From contig NC_136020.1 of NCBI RefSeq assembly GCF_048128805.1, positions 14,359,239 to 14,423,238 on the forward strand: DNA of 64,000 bases, read 5' to 3'. Made by a program: the position numbers and the translations under genes. Of this stretch, positions 49,901-57,599 are shown one piece after another. Origin of the DNA: Centroberyx gerrardi (Eukaryota > Chordata > Actinopteri > Beryciformes > Berycidae). The stretch's first letter is position 1. Every line of letters begins with the position of its first letter. The notes beneath the pieces are model-generated. The model was not told the DNA's origin, ran no database searches, and was given only the letters and a program-made list of their open reading frames with translations.

Positions 49901-51464
49901 TTGTGCAAAAGGGACTGCAACTCAATATCAGGAAGATGTGACTAATATTTGGTACATTCAGTAGGCTATATATTGGAACTGAACAGTAATATTTTTCCAT
50001 CCTTTTCCAAACTCTTTGTGGAATTCCCAAACTTTTGAAAACCTGTAAATTGGAATTATCAAATTAATTTTCCATGTTTCCAGATTTGCAAGGAACACTG
50101 TTACATTGAATTGCATGCCCTTTTGCACAATCACTTCCTCCATTTTCTCAAGGCTTAAAAATCCTTTAGACTGTCTCCTCCCCTTCACCTCCATCTCTCT
50201 TGAATGACTGAAATGTAATAGGTGAAATCATAGTAAACAATAGGCTAATCTCTATAAATTCAGAAACCATCAACAGTCCAAAACCCAAACAGTTCAGTGG
50301 AAATAAACAGAAGCATAGATGTTCTTATCATCTTGTTTTTGAGTTGTTGTTTTTTTTGTCTCACTTGCACCTATTGTATTTTCCCCTTTTCTTTCTGTGT
50401 TTTGCCACCACTTCACTTCTGTGTTTTATCACACTTAACTAATGATTGCTCCCAGCACTGGATTAGAACCTATATGAGTATCCTACCTTCTCTCTTTGAC
50501 TCAGCCGCAGTTGCTTGGCCTTCTCTTTTTTCTCCTCCTCACTCTCTGTCTTCTCCTCTGGCTTCTCACCGGCCTCTTCCACAGCGGACGATGGAGACTT
50601 ATCTTTCTCGGCTGTTATGCTTTTGGAATCGCTTCTGAACTTGGGGACCAGAGGTGCGATGTAGCTGCCGACGAACGCCTGGACGCTGGGCCGAGGGTAG
50701 GACAGATAGTGGGTGAAGCCTTTCTTAGGGGAGGTAGAAGGCTCAGGGGCGGACTGAGCCGCACTTTCTGTTGCAGAGGTATCTGAAGAGGGGATCTCTG
50801 TCGGAGGGGTGACGTTCTCGGGGGCAGGGGGAGGGGGAGGAGAGGTAGTAGCTGTTTCAATAGACTTAGCCTCTGCCACTGGAGACAAAATAGGAATGTG
50901 GTTTTCAGTGCTCTGAGGTGCAGGGGCGAGGACAGGCTCAGAAACAGGAGCTTCCCCTTCACTGTGCTGCTGCTGCTGCGGCCTGTCGTGGTCGTTGTCC
51001 CCCTGTGTGTGTGTGCTGGTGCCAAAGTAACTGTTGACGTGCTGAGCCAGAGTGTTGTAGGTCTCGTCCATGTTGGCTGAGAGAGCTGCCGGGTGAAACA
51101 GCTGCAAAGTCTGTTTGGCCACGGTCGAGGAAGAGCTCGCTGCAGACGCACTAGCCGCTGCCGCTAAACTGGGTTTGGACGTCTTGGTGGCAACAAAAGG
51201 CTTTTCTGTAACTCGCTGCTGTTGCTTGTCCGACTCTTCCTCTACTACTTTCTTCTGGTCTTCTTCTGGTGGTTTCATGGTGGTTTCGCTGGCTTCAATT
51301 GGCGTGGCAGTATCTGTGTTGTTGGAGGCTACAGGCTCTGCTTTGACCACATGGGCACCTCCAACCATAGCACTACTAGGCTTGAGGCGGGAGAACTTGG
51401 AGATGAGGTCAGTGCTGCCAACCGCCTTGGTGACACTGTCCAGCGTGGTCCTGATCCGCGACAT
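37357..51464 (-). CDS. pnpla8: pnpla8, calcium-independent phospholipase A2-gamma (whole coding span)
   Basis: Patatin-like phospholipase that hydrolyses glycerophospholipid acyl esters in mitochondria and peroxisomes. Nine coding exons join in frame: 51464-50487, 49409-49260, 48432-48281, 47900-47806, 47517-47346, 47088-47031, 46673-46479, 38503-38308 and 37631-37357. Together they make 2271 nt, or 756 residues plus stop; human is about 782. The first 326 residues are low-complexity (Ser/Pro/Glu-rich). The conserved part has GGGTRG at 423-428, the lipase motif GVSTG at 455-459 (Ser457 nucleophile), DGG at 601-603 (Asp601, dyad partner) and C-terminal SKL, a PTS1 peroxisomal signal. All splice junctions are GT-AG with matching phases. 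The start MSRIR aligns with the internal start used for the 77-kDa human form, and an in-frame TGA lies upstream. I see no frameshift or missing residue, so the gene looks intact. Confidence 0.95.
37842..38125. repeat. Interspersed repeat, copy 1 (partner 49505-50095)
   Basis: Shares 'gaagattattcttcacaat', 'tgtgaaatgacaatgggtgtacaac', 'gactgaac', 'aattcctaaacttttcaggacct' and 'ttaattttccatg' with the other copy. Both are in pnpla8 introns. The 'ccaggttttccaggcctg' end is a motif I know from a widespread fish repeat. Confidence 0.65.
38308..38503 (-). CDS. pnpla8: pnpla8 coding exon 8 (carries catalytic Asp)
   Basis: 196 nt, phase 0-1, residues 601-665. It begins DGGLLINNPTALAIHECKC, with Asp601 the dyad aspartate, and runs on to VVSLGTGRY. 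The acceptor is 'ctctcctgtag' and the donor GTAAGG. Confidence 0.94.
40605..40802 (-). repeat. SINE, near full length, reverse orientation
   Basis: The plus strand shows a T run, then the complement of the V-SINE-like tail ('aagctaatgcccttaaccagagcaacttacaat'). About 75 bp later comes the complement of a tRNA B box ('gggttcaaacctgtgacc') and a diverged head ending 'ctgctgccctga'. Confidence 0.6.
41691..41719. repeat. (TG)n microsatellite
   Basis: Uninterrupted TG run. Confidence 0.9.
41996..42028. repeat. (CA)n microsatellite
   Basis: Uninterrupted CA run. Confidence 0.9.
43160..43225 (-). repeat. SINE tail fragment
   Basis: 'acattttagccatttagcagatgctttta' then 'tccagagtgacttataat' is the complement of the SINE tail and V-SINE-like core. 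This is the least diverged of the copies here. Confidence 0.6.
43700..43722. repeat. (TG)n with near-palindromic flanks
   Basis: A TG run bounded by 'acatgggtca' on the left and 'tgacccacatg' on the right, inverted copies with one base gap. Confidence 0.8.
43826..43866. repeat. (TC)n microsatellite
   Basis: TC run with TTTC interruptions. Confidence 0.85.
44143..44215 (-). repeat. SINE tail fragment
   Basis: 'gcattttagatatttagctaatgctcctatccagtatgacttacaat', same module and orientation as at 43160. It is more diverged. Confidence 0.5.
44482..44644. mobile_element. MITE with CAGTGGTTTTCAAT..TGGTCC ends
   Basis: The left end 'cagtggttttcaatcttggtcc' with 'ctgctggttt' further in is mirrored by 'aaaccagcag', 'ggaccaggactgaacacca' on the right. 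I recognise this left end as that of a widespread fish hAT-type MITE. About 160 bp, non-coding. Confidence 0.65.
45276..45425 (-). pseudogene. Unassigned exon-like segment of 150 nt
   Basis: On the minus strand a candidate acceptor ('cttataactcag') and a perfect GTAAGT donor bound 150 nt open in one frame with phase 1 at both ends. The translation (YLPGGKWEELLILHEREYPT... and ...QLAHTVERYMILQCL) has balanced, protein-like composition unlike the surrounding repeats. I do not recognise the family. It lies in a pnpla8 intron whose flanking exons are phase 0-0, so it would break pnpla8 if spliced in. The acceptor's pyrimidine tract is weak because upstream sequence is GA-rich on that strand. It could be an isolated exon relic, an exon of an unseen gene, or chance. 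Confidence 0.3.
45467..45500. repeat. (TC)n microsatellite
   Basis: TC run with 'tctctacatc' punctuation at both sides. Confidence 0.85.
45588..45622. repeat. (CA)n microsatellite
   Basis: Uninterrupted CA run. Confidence 0.9.
46479..46673 (-). CDS. pnpla8: pnpla8 coding exon 7
   Basis: 195 nt, phase 0-0, residues 536-600, containing VSAVSTIVNRG and KMWQAIRASSAAPGYF. The acceptor is 'ggccaccag' and the donor GTATGA. It is followed by the largest intron in the gene, about 8.0 kb. Confidence 0.94.
46852..46939. repeat. Compound (GA)n(TG)n microsatellite
   Basis: GA from about 46852 to 46916, then TG to 46939. It lies in the pnpla8 intron between coding exons 6 and 7, about 180 bp from the exon 7 acceptor. 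Confidence 0.95.
47031..47088 (-). CDS. pnpla8: pnpla8 coding exon 6 (small)
   Basis: 58 nt, phase 2-0, encoding ERMGEGLMVESARNTNCPK after the split Lys. It has a strong acceptor, 'tattttccttag', and donor GTAAGC. Too short to be found by open-frame length; found by phase and family order. Confidence 0.92.
47346..47517 (-). CDS. pnpla8: pnpla8 coding exon 5
   Basis: 172 nt, phase 1-2, residues 460-515 plus flanking split codons. It contains AILAFMLGVFQIPLEEC and NVIVGTVKMGWSHAFYD, both highly conserved in the family. The acceptor is 'ctctgctag' and the donor GTCAGT. Confidence 0.93.
47806..47900 (-). CDS. pnpla8: pnpla8 coding exon 4 (carries catalytic Ser)
   Basis: 95 nt, phase 2-1. It includes QLFDYICGVSTG with nucleophile Ser457 in the GxSxG motif; the last Gly is completed by the next exon. 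The acceptor is 'ttggttgcag' and the donor GTACAC. Confidence 0.94.
48166..48222. repeat. (TA)n palindromic tract
   Basis: Runs of TA separated by 'cagtgtgtatac' and 'aaaacagt'. It is self-complementary overall and lies about 60 bp inside the pnpla8 intron after coding exon 3. Confidence 0.8.
48281..48432 (-). CDS. pnpla8: pnpla8 coding exon 3
   Basis: 152 nt, phase 0-2, residues 377-426 plus two bases. It ends with the glycine-rich oxyanion/nucleotide-binding-like loop (VLAIDGGGT, R completed by the next exon). The acceptor is 'gactctag' and the donor GTAAAG. Confidence 0.93.
48806..49228. mobile_element. hAT-like MITE in pnpla8 intron
   Basis: The left end 'tagggctatacacaat' and the right end 'aatatcgtgcagcctta' are imperfect inverted repeats of the familiar fish 'ggctgcacgatat' terminus. 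It ends only about 30 bp from the donor of coding exon 2. Confidence 0.6.
49260..49409 (-). CDS. pnpla8: pnpla8 coding exon 2
   Basis: 50 codons, phase 0-0, residues 327-376, beginning IIARVSVDNRTRALV. The acceptor is 'cctcctgcag' and the donor GTTAGT. It encodes the conserved helical segment before the patatin domain. Confidence 0.93.
49505..50095. repeat. Interspersed repeat, copy 2, interrupted
   Basis: The two halves (about 49505-49700 and 49970-50095) together match 37842-38125 in order. The gap between them is the MITE at 49705-49962. This shows insertion of the MITE into an older repeat. Confidence 0.65.
49705..49962 (+). mobile_element. Non-autonomous DNA transposon, copy 2
   Basis: The ends 'actgaatgcac' and 'ggtacattcagt' are inverted repeats. 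Internal blocks match 6031-6360. A third, partial copy in opposite orientation lies at about 50095-50215 ('cccttttgcacaatca', 'cttaaaaatcctt', 'ctgtctcctccccttc'). Confidence 0.65.
50487..51464 (-). CDS. pnpla8: pnpla8 coding exon 1
   Basis: Residues 1-326. The exon itself starts at an acceptor after 'ttcttttttcag' (exon base 51648), so 51648-51465 is leader. The donor after 'gagaag' is GTAGGA, phase 0. The N-terminus is basic and amphipathic. The middle is a disordered Ser/Pro/Ala/Glu region, and the end is a charged Glu/Lys stretch, as in other PNPLA8 proteins. This part is poorly conserved. Confidence 0.93.
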
Positions 51465-51619
51465 GCGTCTGCTGGCTCACAGGGAACATCAATGGTGGGT
51501 TGAAAGCTGTATAACAGTAGTTAGGCCTACGGACTATGCTTGCGGTGACCATGTATAATAATGTACCATCCTGGTAGGCAACATCCCACGGGCTACAGCA
51601 GGTTTCGTAGGATTTTCAT
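51409..51619 (-). promoter_or_regulatory. pnpla8: uORF cluster in the pnpla8 leader
   Basis: Within exon sequence 51648-51465 the minus strand holds three upstream ATGs in short frames: 51619-51593 (8 codons), 51584-51534 (16 codons) and 51489-51409 (26 codons). The last overlaps the main start out of frame. Such uORFs normally lower initiation at the main ATG or favour internal starts. The frames are seen directly; the effect is inferred. Confidence 0.6.
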
Positions 51620-51815
51620 TTGGGTGGAAAATTCTGGTCCACTGTTATCTGAAAAAAGAATGGAATATAAATAATTTCAAGAGATAGTCAGCACAGATAA
51701 TATAAAAAGAAAGAAACCCCCTTTTATTTTATGGGAATCAATGTGATACACTGTAAGTGAAAAGAGGGCCAACAGAGGGCTCCATCAGCCCTTCTACCCA
51801 TACTCCCCTTCCATG

Positions 51816-51829
51816 GTAGCCATAGCAAC
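51816..51829 (+). promoter_or_regulatory. RFX X-box
   Basis: 'gtagccatagcaac' fits the RFX consensus GTNRCC-N2-RGYAAC at every position. It lies 199 bp upstream of the akap14-like ATG. RFX factors drive ciliary genes through X-boxes at this distance. Confidence 0.65.
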
Positions 51830-52027
51830 CTCCCAAAACAACAACACTGGATATTTAATACTTACTTCCACAAAATAACAACTTAAACCCTCCAGTCTAT
51901 AAAAGTACTGTACACTGATATTTGCATCACCTTTGCAAGTTATTGCTGAACAGTTGTGAAAGGAGGGCATTTGACTAGATCTCAGATAACAGTATCTCAT
52001 GCAGCAGAGAGATAGTGCAAGGGCAAA

Positions 52028-52546
52028 ATGGAAGAAGAGCGACCGTCATCCAGTCTGAGTGCCACAGTGGATGAACTTGTAAACAACGCGCTGGAAAGAG
52101 CACGCCTTGCGGTCATGAAGACGTTAGAGGATAACCTTCCCGACTATGAGATGAGAAATGTCAACTGGGTCACTTGCAAGGACTTCACCGTCGACGTGGG
52201 AAAGCAGCAGATCGAGGAGTATATGCGCACCTGGGAAGTGCATCCCAGCTGGCTTTTCAGTCTGGACTTCCTCCGGACAGACGAAGAGGAGCACCACACC
52301 TTCCACCACTACCGGGCCCGCTGGAGCATCCCGACCCCGCGGAGGCCGATTCCCAAGGGGACAGTTTGTGTCGGCTTCGTCATCGACATACCCAAGGCGA
52401 AACCCGAGACTTCACCGGTGGAGGTGTCCTTCGTGGTAGAGTCCAACAAGTTGGTGCACACGCCAGGGAAAACCAGGTTCAGAGAGAAGTGGTTGACGGA
52501 CGTCGTTGAGAGCAAGGCTTTGCTCTGTAGCATACTGGACTTCTAA
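52028..52546 (+). CDS. akap14: AKAP14-like (AKAP28) axonemal A-kinase anchor protein
   Basis: Single-exon frame of 172 codons with a good start context (aaaATGg). From about residue 45 on it resembles the AKAP28 domain: NVNWVTCKDFTVDVGKQQIEEY, IPTPRRPIPKG and the strongly conserved-looking end VVESNKLVHTPGKTRFREKW. Residues 14-25 (VDELVNNALERA) fit the amphipathic RII-binding helix rule (V..LV..AL..A). AKAP14 anchors type II PKA in the ciliary axoneme. Human AKAP14 is 197 residues, so this is slightly short at the N-terminus. An X-box lies about 200 bp upstream and AATAAA about 380 bp downstream of the stop. The gene sits antisense inside the inferred first intron of pnpla8. Its intronless form raises the possibility of a retrocopy, but the frame is intact. 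Identification is from recalled family features, not a search. Confidence 0.8.
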   Translation: MEEERPSSSLSATVDELVNNALERARLAVMKTLEDNLPDYEMRNVNWVTCKDFTVDVGKQQIEEYMRTWEVHPSWLFSLDFLRTDEEEHHTFHHYRARWSIPTPRRPIPKGTVCVGFVIDIPKAKPETSPVEVSFVVESNKLVHTPGKTRFREKWLTDVVESKALLCSILDF

Positions 52547-52794
52547 ACAAACTTAAAGCTATGTAACAGGATGTCTGCAAGTTTCATCAAACGTGGGTCC
52601 GATTTGTCACTAGAAATGCCGAAGCACATCAGGGAAACCAAAACATTTTGAAGACCTCAGAATGAATTTAGGATTTAAAATGCTTTATTTAAACATATTT
52701 AAGACCTTCGTTTAGATAAGTTTTAGTTGAAGACTTTTGCAGGACCTAACGTTACACACACCCCTGTATTACAGAATACACCGGGCAGGTGAAG

Positions 52795-52816
52795 CTAGCT
52801 AGCTAGCTAGCCAGCC
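52795..52816. repeat. (GCTA)n short array
   Basis: About five 'agct' units in the 3' UTR region of the akap14-like gene, followed by 'ccagccagg'. Confidence 0.8.
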
Positions 52817-52924
52817 AGGCACTTGCCAATGTGCCCACTGAGCAACAAACCCATATTAACCACCAGTCTAGCTAACAACTGGATATCACATTGTCAGTTC
52901 ATCTGATGCAACACAAATTTACAA

Positions 52925-52930
52925 AATAAA
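52925..52930 (+). terminator. akap14: Poly(A) signal of the akap14-like gene
   Basis: AATAAA 379 bp past the stop. It ends only 20 bp from the opposite-strand donor of the inferred pnpla8 exon 1, so the two transcripts probably overlap or nearly so. Confidence 0.5.
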
Positions 52931-52949
52931 ACAATTGTCATCTTCTTAC

Positions 52950-53045
52950 CTTACGAAACACGGGCCCCTTTTTTCTTATTGAAACGTTTCATTTAGTGTG
53001 GTGCCGCCTAGAAAAAAATAAACAGGAAGAAGAGAGGAAGTGACG
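52950..53045 (-). other. pnpla8: Inferred noncoding first exon of pnpla8
   Basis: On the minus strand 'cgtaag' at 52950 is followed by GTAAGA, a near-perfect donor. It pairs logically with the strong acceptor 'ttcttttttcag' before 51648, giving an intron of about 1.3 kb. The start is set only by the promoter-like motif at 53036-53048. No ATG-led frame is required. Transcript data are needed to confirm. Confidence 0.45.
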
Positions 53046-53048
53046 TAC
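53036..53048 (-). promoter_or_regulatory. pnpla8: ETS/CRE-like promoter element
   Basis: The plus strand reads 'aggaagtgacgta', combining an ETS core (GGAAGT) with a half CRE (TGACGT). This composite is common at TATA-less housekeeping promoters and lies at the expected 5' edge of the inferred exon. Confidence 0.4.
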
Positions 53049-53049
53049 C

Positions 53050-53826
53050 GTGCCCTGTAAGATTTATTTTTCACACTAGATGTCGGCAAAAATATCTTTG
53101 GGATAAGAAGTACATATATTTTTATTGCGGAGTTAGACATAACGATTAAAATATTGACATCCAATATCAATAGCATGTATAATATACAAATAATTTCCAT
53201 TTTATAGCCCTTTACATTGAGGTCAGTCTGAATACTGTTAGTTAAAAGTCACCAGGTAAGTTGACTATTTCAGCACCATGGAGAGCAGTTGATTCAGTTG
53301 TCACACTGGAATTTGAGTTTTGTGTAAATGCCACTGAATTCCTGAACTCGTGTAAAGTATGCTATTGTTAATTTATTCCTATGACCATTTGTTTGTAGAA
53401 CAGATAACTATAGCCAGAAAACATGTGTCTGTGTAGTGAGGCGTTTAGGTTTGCAAGATCTCAGTCAGGGCTGTTCTTGGCTTGAAGTAATCAATGATTT
53501 CACACAGACTTCATGAAGGCAATGGCCTGTTTACTTGGGTAATATGGTAAAAAACGATTTTAGCTTCCCATGGTCTCAGTCTGTGTCGATTTCAGTTAGC
53601 ACCTATAAAAAAAAAAAAAGACTCTGACTCACAATATATGTATGCGACAGAGTAACATCTGCATGATCTTGAAAATGTGTCTCTGAGATAATGTGCCTTT
53701 GCAGCAGGATGCCTTTAGAATTCATATCCATGGAGGCTGTATGACGCCATGCAATACCTAATACAATGCACTATGAACTACATACTCATTAATTTGATTC
53801 TGTCTCCCTCCCTCTCTCTCTTTCTG

Positions 53827-53862
<36 letters not shown>

Positions 53863-55780
53863 TTGTCAATCATTCCCAATTGTGCAAGGCATTTGTTCAT
53901 AAATTGCTGCAAAGTACGTGGGGCGGCACAGCGCTCTTCAATGAGCACAAGGCACAAATACATGAACATAATCGGCAGTGTGAATACAGGCACAGCAGTT
54001 CACATGCCTATCATCTAGCAGGCAAGATCAAACAGACTGAATCACAGCTTGCAAAAGTTGAGTTATATAAGATCACCTATTATTCTCACGTGGGCTTGAT
54101 TTTCGTGGCACTCCAGTGCACTCCAGTGCTGTGTGAACATACCGGTGGGTCAGGTGGTAATGATAATCATACGTCTATCATTCCTCAGATCCAGGTAGGT
54201 GGCTGCCCTGCTAAAGGTTAAAAGGTGTGGGAGTGCCTGTGTGGCTTTTCAAAAGGCCCTCATTCATGTGGTTTCTGAGAAGTGAAACACCTACCTGTGT
54301 AAAGTGGTCCACTTAAAAAATCATCTCTTTTGATCGAGCCATAAAACACCTCCATGCAGCTCCACAGACTCCTCAAATCTCTGGAAATATTCCACAGTCT
54401 AAGTCAGGTTTGAAAAATTGTATAGAGAGTGATTATGTGTTTTATGTGCAATATTGTGTGCTTATCCTGTGTATTATGTGTATTTCCTTTTTAAAATGGA
54501 GTTGCTATGATGCATAACAAATCCATATCGTATCGTATGGTAATTGCAATATGGTAGTAATCATGGTCTATGCATAGAAAATAGAATAGTCATACTCAGG
54601 TCATAGTAAAGCTCTAAGAAAAGAAAGAAAAGAAAAATATAAGAAATATAAGAATATAGATATAAGAACATATCCTCAAATCCTCTGTAAAAGAAAAAAA
54701 ATAGTGCAACATATTATTTTAGTATTTACTACACTATGTTATTTATAGTATAACAATGAAGAGTAGGAATAGCACTCTCTCTAGCTACTGAAGGTGCCAG
54801 TGTGTTTCATAAGCCCCAGAACAGACACAGCAGCCTGCAGCTCTCTCAGGTAAAATATGAACTGCCCTGCTGCTGAGCACAAACAGCTTCTTTCCACTTT
54901 ACCCCAGGCAAGAGAAACCTGTCACACAATGTTCGGAGTGGGGTTCCCGGCGGCTGTGATGGACACAACAGCATGCTGCAGGAGTGACAACAAAAGCACA
55001 CACTGTAACACCATCACCTCTCAATATGAACACCCTACCATCACCGAGAAATTTAGCATGTTTCTTTTGTTTTGTCAGGGGTGAAGCGGTGATAACGTTA
55101 TAATCTCTGCTTTTGTATGTCTCTCCTCCATCATGGTGATTATGTCCCTCGTATCCATTGGTAACCGCTCTCGATTGGTTGAATTGCTCACGCTAAGATA
55201 CACTGTTCTGCACGCTTCAAAAATGATTCGGCAGGAAAACTCGAGACCCAAGACAATCTATCCATATTAAACCCAACTCATACCCATCTCATAGGTGCAT
55301 TATGCAGCTCAGTGAGCAGACTGTGCAAGAATCTTGGATTTTGTACTGATGAACGACTTTTTATTGTGCTGCATGAACTATTGACTCCTTGTCTGGTCTT
55401 TTTTTTCTGTATGCTATATGTAGTTTCTTATGTGCTTTTAATGGGGTTTCATGCAGTGAACACAGCCGGAAATATAAACGACCTCATTTATTTTCCTTGA
55501 CAACCTTCAATCCACCTCTGTTTGAGTTGTCAGGTTTGGTTGACTGAATGTAATGAATCTCTTTAATAAGTCTTTTAGCTATCTTGATTTTATTATTTTA
55601 TATAATTGTGTTTTTTATAATTAGAAAACATGGTTGAGTCTGGGTGATTCTGCCCCATTGATTGAATTTACTAGGCTATAATGGTGGCAGAGTAGCTGTT
55701 GCTCAATAAAGTAACATCAAATGCTGTCCTATTTACTTCTGTACTATTTCTTCTTTTGAATTACCCACTTTCCTACATGT
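53050..55780. other. Gene-free stretch upstream of pnpla8
   Basis: Low GC, one microsatellite and A-rich stretches near 54610-54700. No supported exon. Small open frames lack splice context and resemble nothing I recognise. Confidence 0.6.
53828..53859. repeat. (CA)n microsatellite
   Basis: Uninterrupted CA run preceded by a TC-rich stretch. Confidence 0.9.
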
Positions 55781-55784
55781 TTTA

Positions 55785-55835
55785 GTAAACTAAAACATGT
55801 AGTAAGGGAGGCCCTTACTACATGTTTTAGTTTAC
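55785..55835. repeat. Perfect 24-bp inverted repeat with 3-base loop
   Basis: Arms 55785-55808 and 55812-55835 are exact reverse complements around AGG. A third, shorter copy of the arm lies directly to the left ('ctacatgttttag' at 55773-55785). The right arm runs into LINE sequence. Confidence 0.9.
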
Positions 55836-57480
55836 TGACCTCCCCCAAAATTAACTATGATTTCATCCTGTCTCCTGTCTCACATAATGACAAACTAGAA
55901 AATATAATTACAGTACTTTGTGATTTCAATATAAATGTCAGTTGCCCATCACAATTGCTTGACATTAATTTTCTGCACCGTACTGAGTCTAAAAAACCCT
56001 TGCTAAATTAACAAAGAGGCCTTTACATTTAAAGGGACATACTCTTCACCAAGTTTTGTCTTCTGGTCCAATCCTAAGTAATGTTGAGACAAAAATGTCA
56101 GACTGTAAGGCGATTGTATTCAATGCACTATTACATCACTCTACCTCTAACTCTTGTTCACCTCTCCACTCTTACATTTTTACCTCCAACTCTGCAATCA
56201 AATTTATGGTGCCATTACTATCAAGGCCTCCTCTGAAAACACTGGTGAGGTAATCATACATGTTCAACCATTCTTGACTTTGAAAAGTTACGCCTCTTAC
56301 TCAAAACACAATACATCTTGTGGACCCACTGCATTATTGTCTATTGAGGCTACTGTTGGTGGAGAAATTGGTCTCTCTGCCTCTTCTACAATGGATTTCT
56401 ACCTGTATTATGATTGTTGAATGTTGGTGGAAAACGGCGACTCTAGAAAGAAGCCTGAAACCAAAACCTGACGTTTACTGTCAATGTTTTAGATCAAATT
56501 CCAATGTGGCTGCACTGGAAATATCTTGACGTGACATCAGATCATCTAAGTTTGGCCAGTCGGTGGGAATAAGAAAAATACCCCACCAAACAGCAAAATG
56601 GGCCCAGAATGTTTCGGGGTGGATTTTTCCTTTAAGGTTAGGGTTAACAGTGGATACTAGAGAATGTTTGATTCCAATTTTAAATCTTAATGCATTTGAC
56701 AGAGTAAATCATGTTATTTTAATTGACTGCATTCAGCACTGGGTGCCATGTCAGGCTCAGCACTGAACTGGCTCAGATCCAATCTTTCCCATAGCGCCTT
56801 CTCTGTCCTGAAAGAAAATTCATCATCTTCTCAGTAATCATCACCTGTAGAGATCCACAACACTCAATTCTGAGATTCTGAGCCCCGTCCTCTCTCCACA
56901 TGCTCTCCATAAGCAACATCACTCAATAAACATAATGTCTCTTGCCATTGCTATGCAGACAGTACTCACTTATACCTCCTACTGACTCTAACTACATAAT
57001 TGTCACATAGATATCAAGTGCTTGACGTCTCAAAATTGTTTACATCTCAATCTAAATGAGTCTGTTAGTCTATCCTCCAGCACAGTGGATAGAAACTCAG
57101 AAGTGATTTTTGACAATGCCTTGACTTTTGAAGAGCAGAGAGGACAGTGCAGTCCTGCTTCCTGAAACTGGGAGAAATAAAAAAAATAATCAAGTAATTT
57201 TTATCCCCCACAGATTCAGAGGAGGTCATCCATGCATATATATGTTCTTGTTTAGACTACAACAACTCTGTCTGCTCCTCCCTAAAAGTATCGCTGGTTA
57301 TGATATAGATTCTGATTTTAAAATTATATTGATAAAGTTAAGGCTGAGTCTGGCCCCTAGCTAGAAAGCAGCTTGTTTAATCCCCTAGTGATACCCTTGG
57401 TCAGAGCTCTTCTAACTGTCCTGCAGTCTCTGCTCAAGACTACAGGTGACTAAAGGTGCACTTTTGCCATGCATGTACTG
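55790..57480 (+). pseudogene. Decayed L2/Rex-type LINE (endonuclease and RT remnants)
   Basis: Plus-strand fragments in several frames keep the order of a non-LTR retrotransposon ORF2. They are an endonuclease piece with ITVLCDFNINV (from GDFN), then KGHT and VLSSGPILSNVE. Next come RT pieces: AFDRVNHVILID, SALNWLRS, VPQ..ILSPVLSP, CYADSTHLYL (catalytic YADD now YADS) and FLSPTDSEEVIHAYI near 57200. Stops and frameshifts occur throughout, so it is dead. The class assignment (L2/Maui/Rex1 type) is from these motifs and the 3' region. Confidence 0.75.
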
Positions 57481-57599
57481 CTGCATATGTTTTATGTTTT
57501 GCGTCTTTGTCCTTTTTCTACCATGTTTCTCATGTGTTCTTTTTGCTGAATGGCGAGGCTCGTGATCAAGAATTCCAATGCATTTTTATGTAAATGGCA

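Noticed and set aside
51115-51558. 147-codon plus-strand open frame
   Set aside because: Antisense shadow of pnpla8 coding exon 1.
52158-52509. Other-frame open frames over the akap14-like gene
   Set aside because: Shadows of the GC-rich real frame.
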